A stretch of DNA of 41,937 nucleotides. It comes from Microbacteriaceae bacterium (GTDB lineage Bacteria > Actinomycetota > Actinomycetes > Actinomycetales > Microbacteriaceae). The stretch is from the NCBI GenBank assembly GCA_025464895.1, contig JAODMG010000112.1, positions 1-41,937 on the forward strand, written 5' to 3'. The notes below the pieces were generated by a model. That model had not been told where the DNA came from. It was given only the letters and a program-made list of their open reading frames with translations, and searched no databases. The translations under genes and the position numbers were made by a program. The stretch's first letter is position 1; every line of letters starts with the position of its first letter. Of this stretch, positions 22,172-30,989 are shown one piece after another.

Positions 22172-23766
22172 TGCCAGCCCAGGTAACGTCAGCCTTCCGG
22201 CGTCTCTTCTCGGCGATCCGCGAATTCACCATCGCCCAGCGCACCATCGCGCTCATCGGCGTCGCGGTGCTCGTTCTCGGAATCGCCGGGCTCGGAGTCT
22301 GGATGTCGCGGCCGTCGTACACCCCGCTGTTCTCCGGCCTCGCCGCTGCGGACGCGAGCACTATCGTCGACCAGCTGCGCACCGACAACGTTCCGTACCA
22401 GCTCACCGACGGCGGAGCGACGATCCTGGTGCCGGATAGCAATGTGTACGACGAGCGACTGAAGGCCGCGTCCGTCGGGCTGCCGACGACGAGCAACGGC
22501 GGATATGCCCTGCTCGACAAGATGGGCGTTACCTCCTCGGAGTTCCAACAGTCGGTGACCTATAAGCGTGCGATCGAAGGCGAACTGGCCAACACGATCG
22601 GGGCGATGAAAGGCGTGAAGCTCGCGTCGGTCCAACTCGCCATCCCCAAGGACACGGTGTTCGCCTCGGCGACGACCGACCCGACCGCATCCGTCTTCAT
22701 CCAGACCGACAGCGGGGTCACCCTCGACTCCAACCAGGTGCAGGCCATCGTGCACCTCACCTCGGCATCCATCAACGGGATGAAGGCGACCGACGTTTCC
22801 GTGGTCGACTCGAACGGCATCGTGCTTTCCGCCGTCGGCACCGGCACGGCCGGCAGCGCCGACCAGCAGTCCTCCGACTACGAACAGCACACCCGCGACG
22901 CGGTGCAGGCGATGCTCGATCGCGTCGTCGGTCCGGGTAACGCGAGCGTCGTCGTCTCGGCCGACCTGAGCCAGCAATCCGCCCAGCGGGTCGAAGACAC
23001 CTATTCGACGCCGACCGGTGCGCCGGTACTGAACCAGTCGTCATCCGTCCAGAGCGGCGGGAGCGTGACCGGCGGCGGAGCACCCGGCATCCTCGGCCCG
23101 GACAACATCGCCGTCCCGAATCCCACCGCCACCGCCACCGCCAGCGGCGGAACTGCCGCGGGGGCTGCGGCGACGGTCAAGAACAACGCAATCAACCACG
23201 TGACAGAGACCCGGCAGATTCCCGCCGGAGCGATCACCCGCCAGACCGTCTCCGTCGCGCTGAACTCCGGTGCGATGAAGGGGCTCAAGACCGCTGACAT
23301 CACCGCACTGGTCTCGGCAGCCGCCGGGATCGACACACAGCGCGGCGACACCGTCAGCGTCAAGACAGTGTCATTCAACCAAGCCGGTGCCGCGACGGCA
23401 TCCAAGGCGCTGGCAGCCGCAGCGGCAGCCGGGACCGCGGACAGCGTCAGGAGCATCATCACCACCGGCATCATCACCGCCGGGATCGTGCTGCCGATCG
23501 TCATGCTGCTCCTGATGCTCCGTCGCCGCTCTCGCCGCCGCGATGACGAGGACGGCGAACTGCTGTCCGAGATTCTCAGCGCCCAGACCGTACCGATGCA
23601 GCTGCCGGGATTCGCGCAGCCATCGCAGTTGAGCGCGACCGCGAATCCGTACACCCCGGGGGATGCCGACCAGAAGCGGGCAGACATCGAGGCGTTCGCC
23701 GAGCGCGACCCGCAGAGGACCGCCGAATACCTCCGCAGCCTCATGGATGACAGGCAATCGGTATGA
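22171..23766 (+). CDS. fliF: Flagellar MS-ring protein FliF
   Basis: A 531-residue membrane protein. The first transmembrane helix is at residues 25-46 (IALIGVAVLVLGIAGLGVWM). The ring-building motifs follow: SGLAAADASTIVDQL, DGGATILVPDSNVYDERLKAA, QSVTYKRAIEGELANTIGAMKGVKLASVQLAIP and ASVVVSADLS. The second helix is near residues 428-455, and the C-terminal FliG-binding tail ends DPQRTAEYLRSLMDD. FliF forms the ring that houses the export gate. The region between ring-building motifs (residues 290-335) is Gly/Ala-rich low complexity. It overlaps fliG by four bases. Confidence -1.
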   Translation: MPAQVTSAFRRLFSAIREFTIAQRTIALIGVAVLVLGIAGLGVWMSRPSYTPLFSGLAAADASTIVDQLRTDNVPYQLTDGGATILVPDSNVYDERLKAASVGLPTTSNGGYALLDKMGVTSSEFQQSVTYKRAIEGELANTIGAMKGVKLASVQLAIPKDTVFASATTDPTASVFIQTDSGVTLDSNQVQAIVHLTSASINGMKATDVSVVDSNGIVLSAVGTGTAGSADQQSSDYEQHTRDAVQAMLDRVVGPGNASVVVSADLSQQSAQRVEDTYSTPTGAPVLNQSSSVQSGGSVTGGGAPGILGPDNIAVPNPTATATASGGTAAGAAATVKNNAINHVTETRQIPAGAITRQTVSVALNSGAMKGLKTADITALVSAAAGIDTQRGDTVSVKTVSFNQAGAATASKALAAAAAAGTADSVRSIITTGIITAGIVLPIVMLLLMLRRRSRRRDDEDGELLSEILSAQTVPMQLPGFAQPSQLSATANPYTPGDADQKRADIEAFAERDPQRTAEYLRSLMDDRQSV

Positions 23767-24788
23767 GCGACGTCAAGCCGGATGGACTGAACGGCACCCA
23801 GAAGGTCGCCGTCGTGCTGATGAACATGGACAGCCACAAGGCTGCCGGTGTCCTGAAGGAGTTCAGCGAAACCGAGGCGGAAGAGATCGTCGCCGAGATC
23901 GTGCGTCTGCGCCGGGTCGATTCCCTCGTTGCGGACACGACCCTGTCCGAATTCCACGAGCTGGCCATGCGGGGCGGATCGAACGCGCGAGGCGGCCGAG
24001 ACATCGCGGTCGGGCTGCTCGAGGCATCGTTCGGCGCAGAGCGCGCCGCCGGCCTGATGAACCGGGTCGCATCGTCGATGGGAGGCAAGGCCTTCGAATT
24101 CCTCGAGGTGGCAGAACCTCGCCAGGTGCTCACTCTTCTCGACGGCGAACTCCCCCAGACCATCGCACTGGTCCTCGCTCACCTTCGACCGGAATACGCG
24201 TCGCCGATCATGGCCGGCCTCGACGAATCGCTTCGGACGGATGTCGCCCAGTGCATCGCCACGATGGGCACCGCGACGCCGGAGGCCGTGCGTATTGTCA
24301 CCGATACCCTCCGGGTTCGTGCTGGAGCCGTCGTCTCCTCTGCTGACGCGGTCGAGGTGGTGGGAGGCATCCAGCCGCTGGTCGACATCATCAACCGCTC
24401 GGATGTCGCGACGGAGAGAGCACTGCTCGACTCGCTCGAGTCCCGCGATCCGGACCTCGCTGAGGAGGTGCGTTCTCGCATGCTCACCTTCGCCGACATC
24501 GTCAAACTCGAGAAGCGTGATGTGCAACAGGTGCTTCGCGGCATCGACGCGGGCATCCTCGCGGTGGCCATGAAGGGCTCGCCGGACAGCGTCATCGAGG
24601 TCATCCGCTCCAACCTGTCCGAACGTAACCGCGAGATCCTCGACGACGAGACCGGCATCCTCGGGCCGGTGCGCGTGTCGCAGGTTGAGGAGGCGCGCGC
24701 AGACATCGTCCGCGCGATCCGCGATCTCGAGTCGCAGGGCAGCATCACGGTGCAGCGCAGCGGCGACGAGGAGGAATATGTCTATTGA
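23763..24788 (+). CDS. fliG: Flagellar motor switch protein FliG
   Basis: A 341-residue rotor protein that links the FliF ring to FliM and contacts MotA. Landmarks are the N-terminal GTQKVAVVLMNMDSHKAAGVLKEFSETEAEEIVAEI, the middle ALVLAHLRPEYASPIMAGLDESLRTDVAQCIATM with an EHPQ-like degenerate region, and the C-terminal SRMLTFADIVKLEKRDVQQVLRGIDAGILAVAMKGS. The torque helix carries charges in SDVIEVIRSNLSERNREILDDE-like sequence. It is full length. The start overlaps the fliF stop (ATGA). Confidence -1.
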   Translation: MSDVKPDGLNGTQKVAVVLMNMDSHKAAGVLKEFSETEAEEIVAEIVRLRRVDSLVADTTLSEFHELAMRGGSNARGGRDIAVGLLEASFGAERAAGLMNRVASSMGGKAFEFLEVAEPRQVLTLLDGELPQTIALVLAHLRPEYASPIMAGLDESLRTDVAQCIATMGTATPEAVRIVTDTLRVRAGAVVSSADAVEVVGGIQPLVDIINRSDVATERALLDSLESRDPDLAEEVRSRMLTFADIVKLEKRDVQQVLRGIDAGILAVAMKGSPDSVIEVIRSNLSERNREILDDETGILGPVRVSQVEEARADIVRAIRDLESQGSITVQRSGDEEEYVY

Positions 24789-25386
24789 CGTCACCTTCTC
24801 GCCGGCGAGCTTTCCGGCGCTCCGCGACGCAGAACAGCTGCGGGCGGAGACCGATGCCCAGAATCGCGGCCAGTCCATCGGCTACGCGATCGGGCTCCGC
24901 ACCGCCGCGCTCGAGTTGACCGCACAGCGGGCGGCACTCGATGCGGAGCACCGGGCCATGATGCACGAAGGCCAGGAGCGAATCGATGAGGCAGTCGCGT
25001 TGCTCGCGGTGGCCGCGCGGGCACTCAACGACCGGGCGATTCCGCTGCAGGAGCAGGCGCAGGACACCCTGGTCTCCAGCGCGCTGGAGCTCGCGGAGGC
25101 CGTGCTCGAATACGAGCTGAGAGATGGTCACAATTCGGCGCGCACGGCCCTGGCCAGGGTGCTCGGCCACGTGGATCCGGCAACCGTGGTGACCGTGAGG
25201 ATGAACCCCTCCGACCTGGTGATGCTCGACCGCGCGAGCCTCGACGGAGCCAACGTCGAGCTGACCCCGGACCCCCGCCTCCAGCGCGGTGACGCGATCG
25301 CGGACTTCGCGGAGGGCTACCTCGACGCGCGGATCGGCAGCGCGCTCGACCGCGCTCGGGCCGCACTCCTCCCGGAGCCGTCATGA
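24778..25386 (+). CDS. fliH: Flagellar assembly protein FliH
   Basis: A 202-residue regulator that binds the FliI ATPase and ties it to the C ring. The N-terminal half is a coiled-coil helix (LRDAEQLRAETDAQNRGQSIGYAIG and the Ala-rich AALDAEHRAMMHEGQERIDEAVALLAVAARAL), and the C-terminal half has the V-ATPase E-subunit-like fold ending QRGDAIADFAEGYLDARIGSALDRARAALL. The start is ATG 24778, with GGAGGA inside the end of fliG just upstream. The first 93 bases of the longer frame overlap fliG and are rejected. It overlaps fliI by four bases. Confidence -1.
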   Translation: MSIDVTFSPASFPALRDAEQLRAETDAQNRGQSIGYAIGLRTAALELTAQRAALDAEHRAMMHEGQERIDEAVALLAVAARALNDRAIPLQEQAQDTLVSSALELAEAVLEYELRDGHNSARTALARVLGHVDPATVVTVRMNPSDLVMLDRASLDGANVELTPDPRLQRGDAIADFAEGYLDARIGSALDRARAALLPEPS

Positions 25387-26708
25387 CGAACGGCTGGCGC
25401 CCTCGCGCCGAACAATTCGGCTACGCGATCGCCGCGGCGGCACCCCAGCGCGTCGGGGTGGTCTCATCGATCATCGGGCTCGGCATCGAGCTGAGCGGGC
25501 TGGACTGCGCGATCGGCGAACTCGTCGTGATCGGCACCGACCCCGGCATCGAGGCCGAGGTGGTCGCCGCCACCCGGGACGGTGTGCGGTGCATGCCGCT
25601 CGGCAAGATGGTCGGGATCAACGCGGGAGCGCCGGCACGCTCGAAGCGCCAGCCCGTGCTCGTCCCCACCGGATCGGGGCTGCTCGGGCGGGTCCTCGAC
25701 GGGCTCGGCCGTCCCATCGATGGCAAAGGCCCACTGCAGACGGACGCTTACGTCCCCCTCGACAATGCCACCCCATCCGCCATGCATCGGGCACGGATCG
25801 ACACCCCGCTGCCGCTGGGCGTCCGGGTGCTTGACACCCTGACCACGGTGGGGAAGGGCCAGCGTCTCGGCCTGTTCGCCGGCTCCGGAGTGGGCAAATC
25901 GTCGCTGCTGTCGATGATCGCCAGGGGAACGGCAGCCGAGGTTTCGGTGATCGCCCTGGTCGGGGAGCGCGGCCGAGAGGTGCGCGAATTCCTCGAGGAC
26001 GACCTCGGCGCCGAGGGCCTCGCCCGGTCGATCGTGGTGGTGTCCACCTCGGATGAACCGGCGCTGATGCGCCTGCGCGCCGCATTCGTGGCCACCAGGA
26101 TCGCCGAATCCTTCCGTGACAATGGCTCCGACGTGATGCTCATGATGGACTCGCTCACCAGGGTCGCGATGGCCCAGCGGGAGATCGGCCTCTCGGTCGG
26201 AGAACCCCCGGCGACGAGGGGCTATCCGCCTTCGACGTTCTCCGTCCTCGCCCAGCTCCTGGAACGCGCGGGAACGGCAGAGCGCGGTTCTGTCACCGGT
26301 ATCTACACCGTCCTGGTCGACGGAGACGACCACAACGAGCCGATCGCCGATGCGGCCCGCTCCATCCTCGATGGCCACGTCGTGCTCGATCGCAAACTCG
26401 CCGTCCTCGGCCACTTCCCCGCCGTCGACCCGCTCGCATCCATCTCGCGGGTGGCGAGCAGGGTCAATTCGCGTGAGAACACCCAGGCGGCCACGGTGCT
26501 CCGCCGAGCTCTCGCCGCGCGCAAATCCGCACAGGACCTTCTCGATGTCGGGGCATACTCCCCCGGCAGCAACCCGCTCGTGGACGCCGCCGTACAGAAT
26601 GAGGACGCCATCGCCGATTTCCTGCAGCAGAGCATGGACGAGCGGATGAGCGCGACCGAGGCCTGGCAGCGCCTCGGGCATCTCACCGGATTGTTGGGGG
26701 CCGCCTGA
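25383..26708 (+). CDS. fliI: Flagellum-specific ATP synthase FliI
   Basis: A 441-residue hexameric export ATPase, homologous to F1-beta. Walker A is AGSGVGKS at residues 166-173, preceded by GVRVLDTLTTVGKGQRLGLF. The catalytic region has ALVGERGREVREFLEDDL, Walker B is DVMLMMDSLTRVAMAQREIGLSVGEPPATRGYPPS, and the C-terminal DGHVVLDRKLA and HFPAVDPLASISR follow. All motifs needed for activity are intact. It is flanked by fliH (4-base overlap) and fliJ (1-base overlap). Confidence -1.
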   Translation: MTNGWRPRAEQFGYAIAAAAPQRVGVVSSIIGLGIELSGLDCAIGELVVIGTDPGIEAEVVAATRDGVRCMPLGKMVGINAGAPARSKRQPVLVPTGSGLLGRVLDGLGRPIDGKGPLQTDAYVPLDNATPSAMHRARIDTPLPLGVRVLDTLTTVGKGQRLGLFAGSGVGKSSLLSMIARGTAAEVSVIALVGERGREVREFLEDDLGAEGLARSIVVVSTSDEPALMRLRAAFVATRIAESFRDNGSDVMLMMDSLTRVAMAQREIGLSVGEPPATRGYPPSTFSVLAQLLERAGTAERGSVTGIYTVLVDGDDHNEPIADAARSILDGHVVLDRKLAVLGHFPAVDPLASISRVASRVNSRENTQAATVLRRALAARKSAQDLLDVGAYSPGSNPLVDAAVQNEDAIADFLQQSMDERMSATEAWQRLGHLTGLLGAA

Positions 26709-27142
26709 TGGCACGACTCTTTCCGCTCGCGGGGCTCCTCCGCCTCCGTCACCTCCAACAGGATGAAGCGGCCGGCGCCCTCGCCTCGGCCAACGCGCGG
26801 CTCGACGGTACCTCCGTTCAGCAGAACCGGGCCCGCTCTGCTCTTGGTGCGACCCGAACGGATGTCTCGACCACCGAGTCCCTCTACGCGCTGGCCGCCG
26901 GCCGCGCGTCGATGCGAAGCACCCTGGCCGACCTGGAAGCACTCAGCCAGCAGCAGCGGACGGAAGCGGACCGGGCGACCGACGCATACAGCGCGGCCAA
27001 ATCGCAGGCCGTGCGAATCGAGAAGTTGGAAGCCAAACACTCCGACTTCACCACGACCGAAGACCTGCGCGCCGAGCAGTCCGTCATCGACGAACTCGCG
27101 TCCACCGCCTGGTACCGCGAGCGCGAAGGGACAGCAGGATGA
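26708..27142 (+). CDS. fliJ: Flagellar export protein FliJ
   Basis: A 144-residue long coiled-coil protein, the stalk of the export ATPase. It begins PLAGLLRLRHLQQDEAAGALASANARLD and continues as an almost unbroken alpha-helical heptad pattern to residue 120, with a C-terminal ELASTAWYRERE. Sequence identity to characterised FliJ is low, as usual for this family. The call rests on size, coiled-coil character and position between fliI and fliK. Confidence -1.
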   Translation: MARLFPLAGLLRLRHLQQDEAAGALASANARLDGTSVQQNRARSALGATRTDVSTTESLYALAAGRASMRSTLADLEALSQQQRTEADRATDAYSAAKSQAVRIEKLEAKHSDFTTTEDLRAEQSVIDELASTAWYREREGTAG

Positions 27143-28887
27143 CGATCATCGGCCTTGCACCATCCACGAGCGCACAAAAGATGCCACGCTCGTCATCCGC
27201 AGGCGACGCACGCGACTCCGGCAGCTCGTTCGGGAACGCCCTCCAGGACGCGCTGGGCAGCCTGTCGTCATCGACCGTGCTGAACAATGCCGGCGGCCGC
27301 GGCCACGGCGACCCGAGCGTCAAGAACAGTACCGACGGGAGCCAGGCCGCGAAAGATCCGGTTGCGAAGAACCCGGTGGATAAGAACCCGGCGCGCGAGG
27401 ACACGATCGGCAAGAGCACCGGCACGAATCCCCCCGCCAAGGGCACCAATGGGAAGGGTTCGAGAGGCGATTCGAACGGCGACGATCCGGCCGGCACCGC
27501 CACAGCTACGGCTGACTCGACCGCGCAGGTGGCAGCACCGGCGACCGCAGCGACCGCAGCACCGAGCGTCCAGACTCTCGCGGCCGTCCTCGGCGCCGCA
27601 GCCGCGCAGCCGACCAGCCTGACCGCGACCGCGGCTTCCGAGATATCGGCCGCGGCGCCGCTCTCATCGACTGCGGCGTTCGTCGACCCGGCGGGTCCTT
27701 CATCAAGCCGGGCCCCGGCAGTGGATGCCGCCGCAGCTGGCCCCGCTGCCGCGGATGCCACATCCCTAAATTCCGCCTCCACTGCCGCGAATGCCACGCT
27801 GGCAAATGGGACAGCGACGAACGCGACCTCCGCGAACCCCGCATCCCCAAGCACCGAATCCCCAAGCGCCGCGGCGCTGTCGAGCACAACTGCTTTGTCG
27901 AGCACGGTGGCCGCGGCCGGAGCGGCGATGGAGCACGGCGAAGCGAAACGGCTCACTGGTCAGTCTGTCGGCGCGGACTCTGCACCGCGCGCCCAGGCCG
28001 GCGCGACCCGGGGTTCGTCGCAACCACTATCGTCGGCGGTGAGCGCGATGCCGGACCAGACGCAGGCCGACGCCGCTTCGGCGAACGCGAATCCGGCCGC
28101 GAACGCCACTCCGTCCGCCGTCACGGCGGCACAGGCGGCCGGCGTCGCCGCGAGCGGTACCGTAGCTCCGCCGCCCAGCAGGACCACCACGTCCACAACC
28201 GCGGCACTGTCACTATCAGCAGCCGCCCCGGACGCCGCTCCGACAATCAGTGCGGCCTCCGAGGTCAGGCCCAGAACGACAGAGCCGGTGCGGGACATCA
28301 CCGCCCAGACCGCCCAATTGCAAGCGACACCCGCGGCACCGGTCGGCTCGGCCGCACCGCTCGCCACCTCCTCCGCATCCGCTCCCACTGCCGTGGCAGC
28401 GCCGCCAGCACCGGCCTTCAGCGAGCAGATCGCCCGCCCCATCTTCGCGCTGGCCTCCGCCGGCAACGGCGAGCACACTGTGACCGTCAGCGTGACTCCG
28501 GACAACCTGGGGCCGGTGATCGTGCGTGCCCAGGTGAGCCCAAGCGGAATCCGGGTGGAGCTGTTCGCCCCGAACGACGCCGGTCGGGAGGCGCTGCGCT
28601 CCATCCTTCCCGAGCTAAGAAGGGACCTTGCCGGGTCGGGCCTGAACTCCAACCTGAACCTGTCGTCCGACAGCCGCCCGAGCGGAAACGGCGCAGGCAC
28701 CGCTACCGGAAACGGCAACGGCACACCGGGGGACCCGAGCGGATGGACCAGGGGCAACGCCTCCGGGAATGCCACCGGGTCCGGCCGAACCGCGACGGAA
28801 GCCGCAGAACCGGCACCGGCGACAACCGTCGGTGCATCCCACAATGCTTCTGCCAACACCGCTTCTGCCATCGACGTGATGGTCTGA
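27139..28887 (+). CDS. fliK: Flagellar hook-length control protein FliK
   Basis: A 582-residue secreted ruler protein. Residues 1 to about 430 are a disordered Ala/Thr/Ser/Pro-rich spacer, the measuring part. The C-terminal Flg_hook domain is visible in EHTVTVSVTPDNLGPVIVRAQ and ELFAPNDAGREALRSILPELRRDLAGSG, which switches export specificity through FlhB. The last 80 residues are Gly/Asn/Ser/Thr-rich. Length is at the upper end for the family. Repetitive Ala-Thr-Asn codons between 27780 and 27900 suggest repeat expansion within the spacer. It overlaps fliJ by four bases. Confidence -1.
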   Translation: MTIIGLAPSTSAQKMPRSSSAGDARDSGSSFGNALQDALGSLSSSTVLNNAGGRGHGDPSVKNSTDGSQAAKDPVAKNPVDKNPAREDTIGKSTGTNPPAKGTNGKGSRGDSNGDDPAGTATATADSTAQVAAPATAATAAPSVQTLAAVLGAAAAQPTSLTATAASEISAAAPLSSTAAFVDPAGPSSSRAPAVDAAAAGPAAADATSLNSASTAANATLANGTATNATSANPASPSTESPSAAALSSTTALSSTVAAAGAAMEHGEAKRLTGQSVGADSAPRAQAGATRGSSQPLSSAVSAMPDQTQADAASANANPAANATPSAVTAAQAAGVAASGTVAPPPSRTTTSTTAALSLSAAAPDAAPTISAASEVRPRTTEPVRDITAQTAQLQATPAAPVGSAAPLATSSASAPTAVAAPPAPAFSEQIARPIFALASAGNGEHTVTVSVTPDNLGPVIVRAQVSPSGIRVELFAPNDAGREALRSILPELRRDLAGSGLNSNLNLSSDSRPSGNGAGTATGNGNGTPGDPSGWTRGNASGNATGSGRTATEAAEPAPATTVGASHNASANTASAIDVMV

Positions 28888-28902
28888 GAACGAGGAGAAC
28901 AC

Positions 28903-29334
28903 GTGACAATCAATCCAGTTGCGAGCACCACCGCACCGAGCATGTATGCAACAACGTCGACCAGGACTCCATCACAGACCCTCGACAGCACCGCATTCAT
29001 GAACCTCCTGGTCACCCAGCTGAAAAACCAGGATCCCAGCTCTCCGATGGACACCAACGCGATGATCGGGCAGACGACGCAACTCGCCATGATGGAGCAG
29101 CTCACCAACATGAACACGACCGGAACCGAGAGTTTCGCGCTGCAGATGCGCATCGCCGCGTCGTCCATGATCGGCCAACAGGTCGGATACACCGACCCGA
29201 ACGGTAAGCCGGTGACCGGCACGGCCAGCTCCGTGTCATTCTCCGGTTCGGTGCCGACCGTCACCATCAACGGTGTCGAGGTCGCCCTCGACACCATCAC
29301 CGGAGTGACCGCAACGGGAGCAACGACTCCCTGA
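28903..29334 (+). CDS. flgD: Flagellar hook assembly scaffold FlgD
   Basis: A 143-residue hook cap needed for FlgE polymerisation. The FlgD signature is plain: LDSTAFMNLLVTQLKNQDPSSPMDTNAMIGQTTQLAMMEQLTNMN at residues 27-72. After it come AASSMIGQQVGYTDPNGKPVTGTASSVSFSGSVPTVTINGVEVALDTITGV, a short form lacking the FlgD Ig-like domain of proteobacteria. The GTG start at 28903 has GAGGAG seven bases upstream. It lies directly upstream of flgE. Confidence -1.
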   Translation: MTINPVASTTAPSMYATTSTRTPSQTLDSTAFMNLLVTQLKNQDPSSPMDTNAMIGQTTQLAMMEQLTNMNTTGTESFALQMRIAASSMIGQQVGYTDPNGKPVTGTASSVSFSGSVPTVTINGVEVALDTITGVTATGATTP

Positions 29335-29389
29335 CCCCACAATCGCCTCAACCGCTCATCGCAGAATCATTCACCGAAAGGCAAGAATC

Positions 29390-30559
29390 ATGCTTCGTTC
29401 CCTGTACTCCGGTATTTCCGGTCTTCGTTCGCACCAGACCATGCTCGACGTCACCGCAAACAACATCGCCAACGTCAACACCGTCGCATTCAAGTCATCC
29501 GCGACCCAGTTCCAGGACACCCTGTCCCAGCTGGTGAAGGGGTCGAACAGCCCGCAGGCCACCGTCGGTGGTACTAACCCGGCCCAGATCGGACTCGGCG
29601 TTCAGGTCGCCGGCATCTCGACGAACTTCTCGCAGGGTTCGACAGAATCGACCGGTCGATCGACCGACATCATGATCTCCGGTGACGGGTTCTTCATCAC
29701 CAGCGCCGGCGGACAGACCCAGTACACCCGCGCCGGATCGTTCGACCCGGATGGACTCGGCCACCTGGTGGCACCGGATGGCGCGATCGTCCAGGGCTGG
29801 AGCGCGGTGAACGGCGTGATCCAGGCTGGAAGTGCCATCGGCGACATCACCCTTCCGAACCAGGCCGTGTCCCCGGCGGAAGCGACCACGAAGGCAACCA
29901 TCACGGGAAACCTGCCGATCGACGCCGCAACCGGAACCGTGCTCTCCCGCGACGCCACCGCGTACGACGCGAACGGCAACACGCGCAAGCTGACCGTGAC
30001 TTTCACTCGCACGGCCTCAGGATGGGACGCCTCGGCGGACGACGGAAGCGCGACCCCCGGCACCAGCTCGCTGGCCTACACCAACGGCGTCCTCAGCTCG
30101 GGTGGCAACATCACGGTGAACGGAATCGCCGTCGACATGACAGCGACCACCGGATTCGCCGGACTGACGACGGTCGCCGCCACGAGCGACGGCCGCGCGG
30201 CCGGCACGCTCCAGAGCTTCACCATGTCGCCGGACGGTACCCTCATCGGCTCATTCAGCAACGGGGCATCCCAGTCCATCGGTCGTATCGCGCTTGCCAC
30301 CTTCGTGAACCCCGGTGGCCTGGCGAAGGCGGGATCGTCCTCTTATACCTCCACCTTCAACTCGGGCGCCGCGCAGCTCGGAACCGCGGGCCAGGCCGGA
30401 TACGGGACGCTGACCAGTGGCGCCCTGGAGATGTCGAACGTCGACCTGTCCCAGGAATTCACCAACCTGATCGTCGCGCAGCGTGGTTTCCAGGCCAACG
30501 CGAGAATCATCACCACCTCCGACCAGGTACTCCAGGAGCTCACCAACCTCAAGCAGTAA
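29390..30559 (+). CDS. flgE: Flagellar hook protein FlgE
   Basis: A 389-residue hook subunit. The N-terminal rod-hook motif is MLRSLYSGISGLRSHQTMLDVTANNIANVNTVAFKSS. FlgE-type features follow: QGSTESTGRSTDIMISGDGFFIT and YTRAGSFDPDGLGHLVAPDGAIVQGW. The C-terminus has GALEMSNVDLSQEFTNLIVAQRGFQANARIITTSDQVLQELTNL. It is the only hook or distal-rod type gene in the window. Length is normal. The 55-base gap before it holds a GAAAGG Shine-Dalgarno but no visible promoter. Confidence -1.
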   Translation: MLRSLYSGISGLRSHQTMLDVTANNIANVNTVAFKSSATQFQDTLSQLVKGSNSPQATVGGTNPAQIGLGVQVAGISTNFSQGSTESTGRSTDIMISGDGFFITSAGGQTQYTRAGSFDPDGLGHLVAPDGAIVQGWSAVNGVIQAGSAIGDITLPNQAVSPAEATTKATITGNLPIDAATGTVLSRDATAYDANGNTRKLTVTFTRTASGWDASADDGSATPGTSSLAYTNGVLSSGGNITVNGIAVDMTATTGFAGLTTVAATSDGRAAGTLQSFTMSPDGTLIGSFSNGASQSIGRIALATFVNPGGLAKAGSSSYTSTFNSGAAQLGTAGQAGYGTLTSGALEMSNVDLSQEFTNLIVAQRGFQANARIITTSDQVLQELTNLKQ

Positions 30560-30594
30560 TGGGAAGTGCTGCTCCCGACGGCCGTCCCCGCGCC

Positions 30595-30621
30595 TAACGA
30601 ATTCGCAGGGGCGGCCGATAG
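30595..30621 (+). promoter_or_regulatory. Sigma-28 (FliA) type promoter of flbD-motA-motB
   Basis: TAAC (30595-30598), 15 bases, GCCGATAG (30614-30621). It stands in the 115-base gap between flgE and flbD and should give a leader of about 47 bases, so stator genes can be expressed separately from the basal-body operon. Confidence -1.
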
Positions 30622-30634
30622 TCGTGGTTGGACA

Positions 30635-30647
30635 GCTCAGGATGAGC
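30635..30647 (+). promoter_or_regulatory. GGA-loop hairpin in the flbD leader
   Basis: GCTC (30635-30638) and GAGC (30644-30647) enclose AGGAU. The stem is short, but it shows the GGA core of CsrA sites a few bases after the predicted start of the sigma-28 transcript, as in the flagellin and flgB leaders. Function is inference. Confidence -1.
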
Positions 30648-30674
30648 AGGTCTTCAACCACCAGGGATGGGCTC

Positions 30675-30986
30675 ATGATTGTTGTCACGCGGCTGAACGA
30701 CACCCAGTTCGCCGTCAACCCCGACCTCATCGAGCGCATCCACGCCAATCCGGACACCACCCTGGTCATGGTCGACGGCGCCAAGTACATCGTCACCGAA
30801 TCCCTGAGCGAGATCATCGAGCGCATCGCCCAATACCGGGCCCGCGTTGTCGCCCTCGCCCAGACCCTCTCCGCGTCGAACCTGCCCCAGCCCGGCTGGC
30901 AGCTCGGCCTGCTCACCCCATCCGATCCTGCCGACAACCCGAACGGCGAACCAGGCATCACCCTGCCGCTGCGCCCGAGGAAATAG
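30675..30986 (+). CDS. flbD: Flagellar FlbD family protein
   Basis: A 103-residue protein whose first 60 residues (MIVVTRLNDTQFAVNPDLIERI, then NPDTTLVMVDGAKYIVTESLSEIIERI) match the FlbD/SwrD family. In Bacillus the SwrD homologue increases motor power by acting on the stators, which fits its place just before motA. The C-terminal 30 residues are Pro/Asn-rich and family specific. The start at ATG 30675 is chosen because it matches the family N-terminus; the longer upstream frame overlaps flgE. It ends three bases before motA. Confidence -1.
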   Translation: MIVVTRLNDTQFAVNPDLIERIHANPDTTLVMVDGAKYIVTESLSEIIERIAQYRARVVALAQTLSASNLPQPGWQLGLLTPSDPADNPNGEPGITLPLRPRK

Positions 30987-30989
30987 ACA

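Noticed and set aside
23001-24878. Long minus-strand open frame (625 codons) opposite fliF and fliG
   Set aside because: It is the antisense shadow of two clear flagellar genes in high-GC DNA, with no motif or Shine-Dalgarno.
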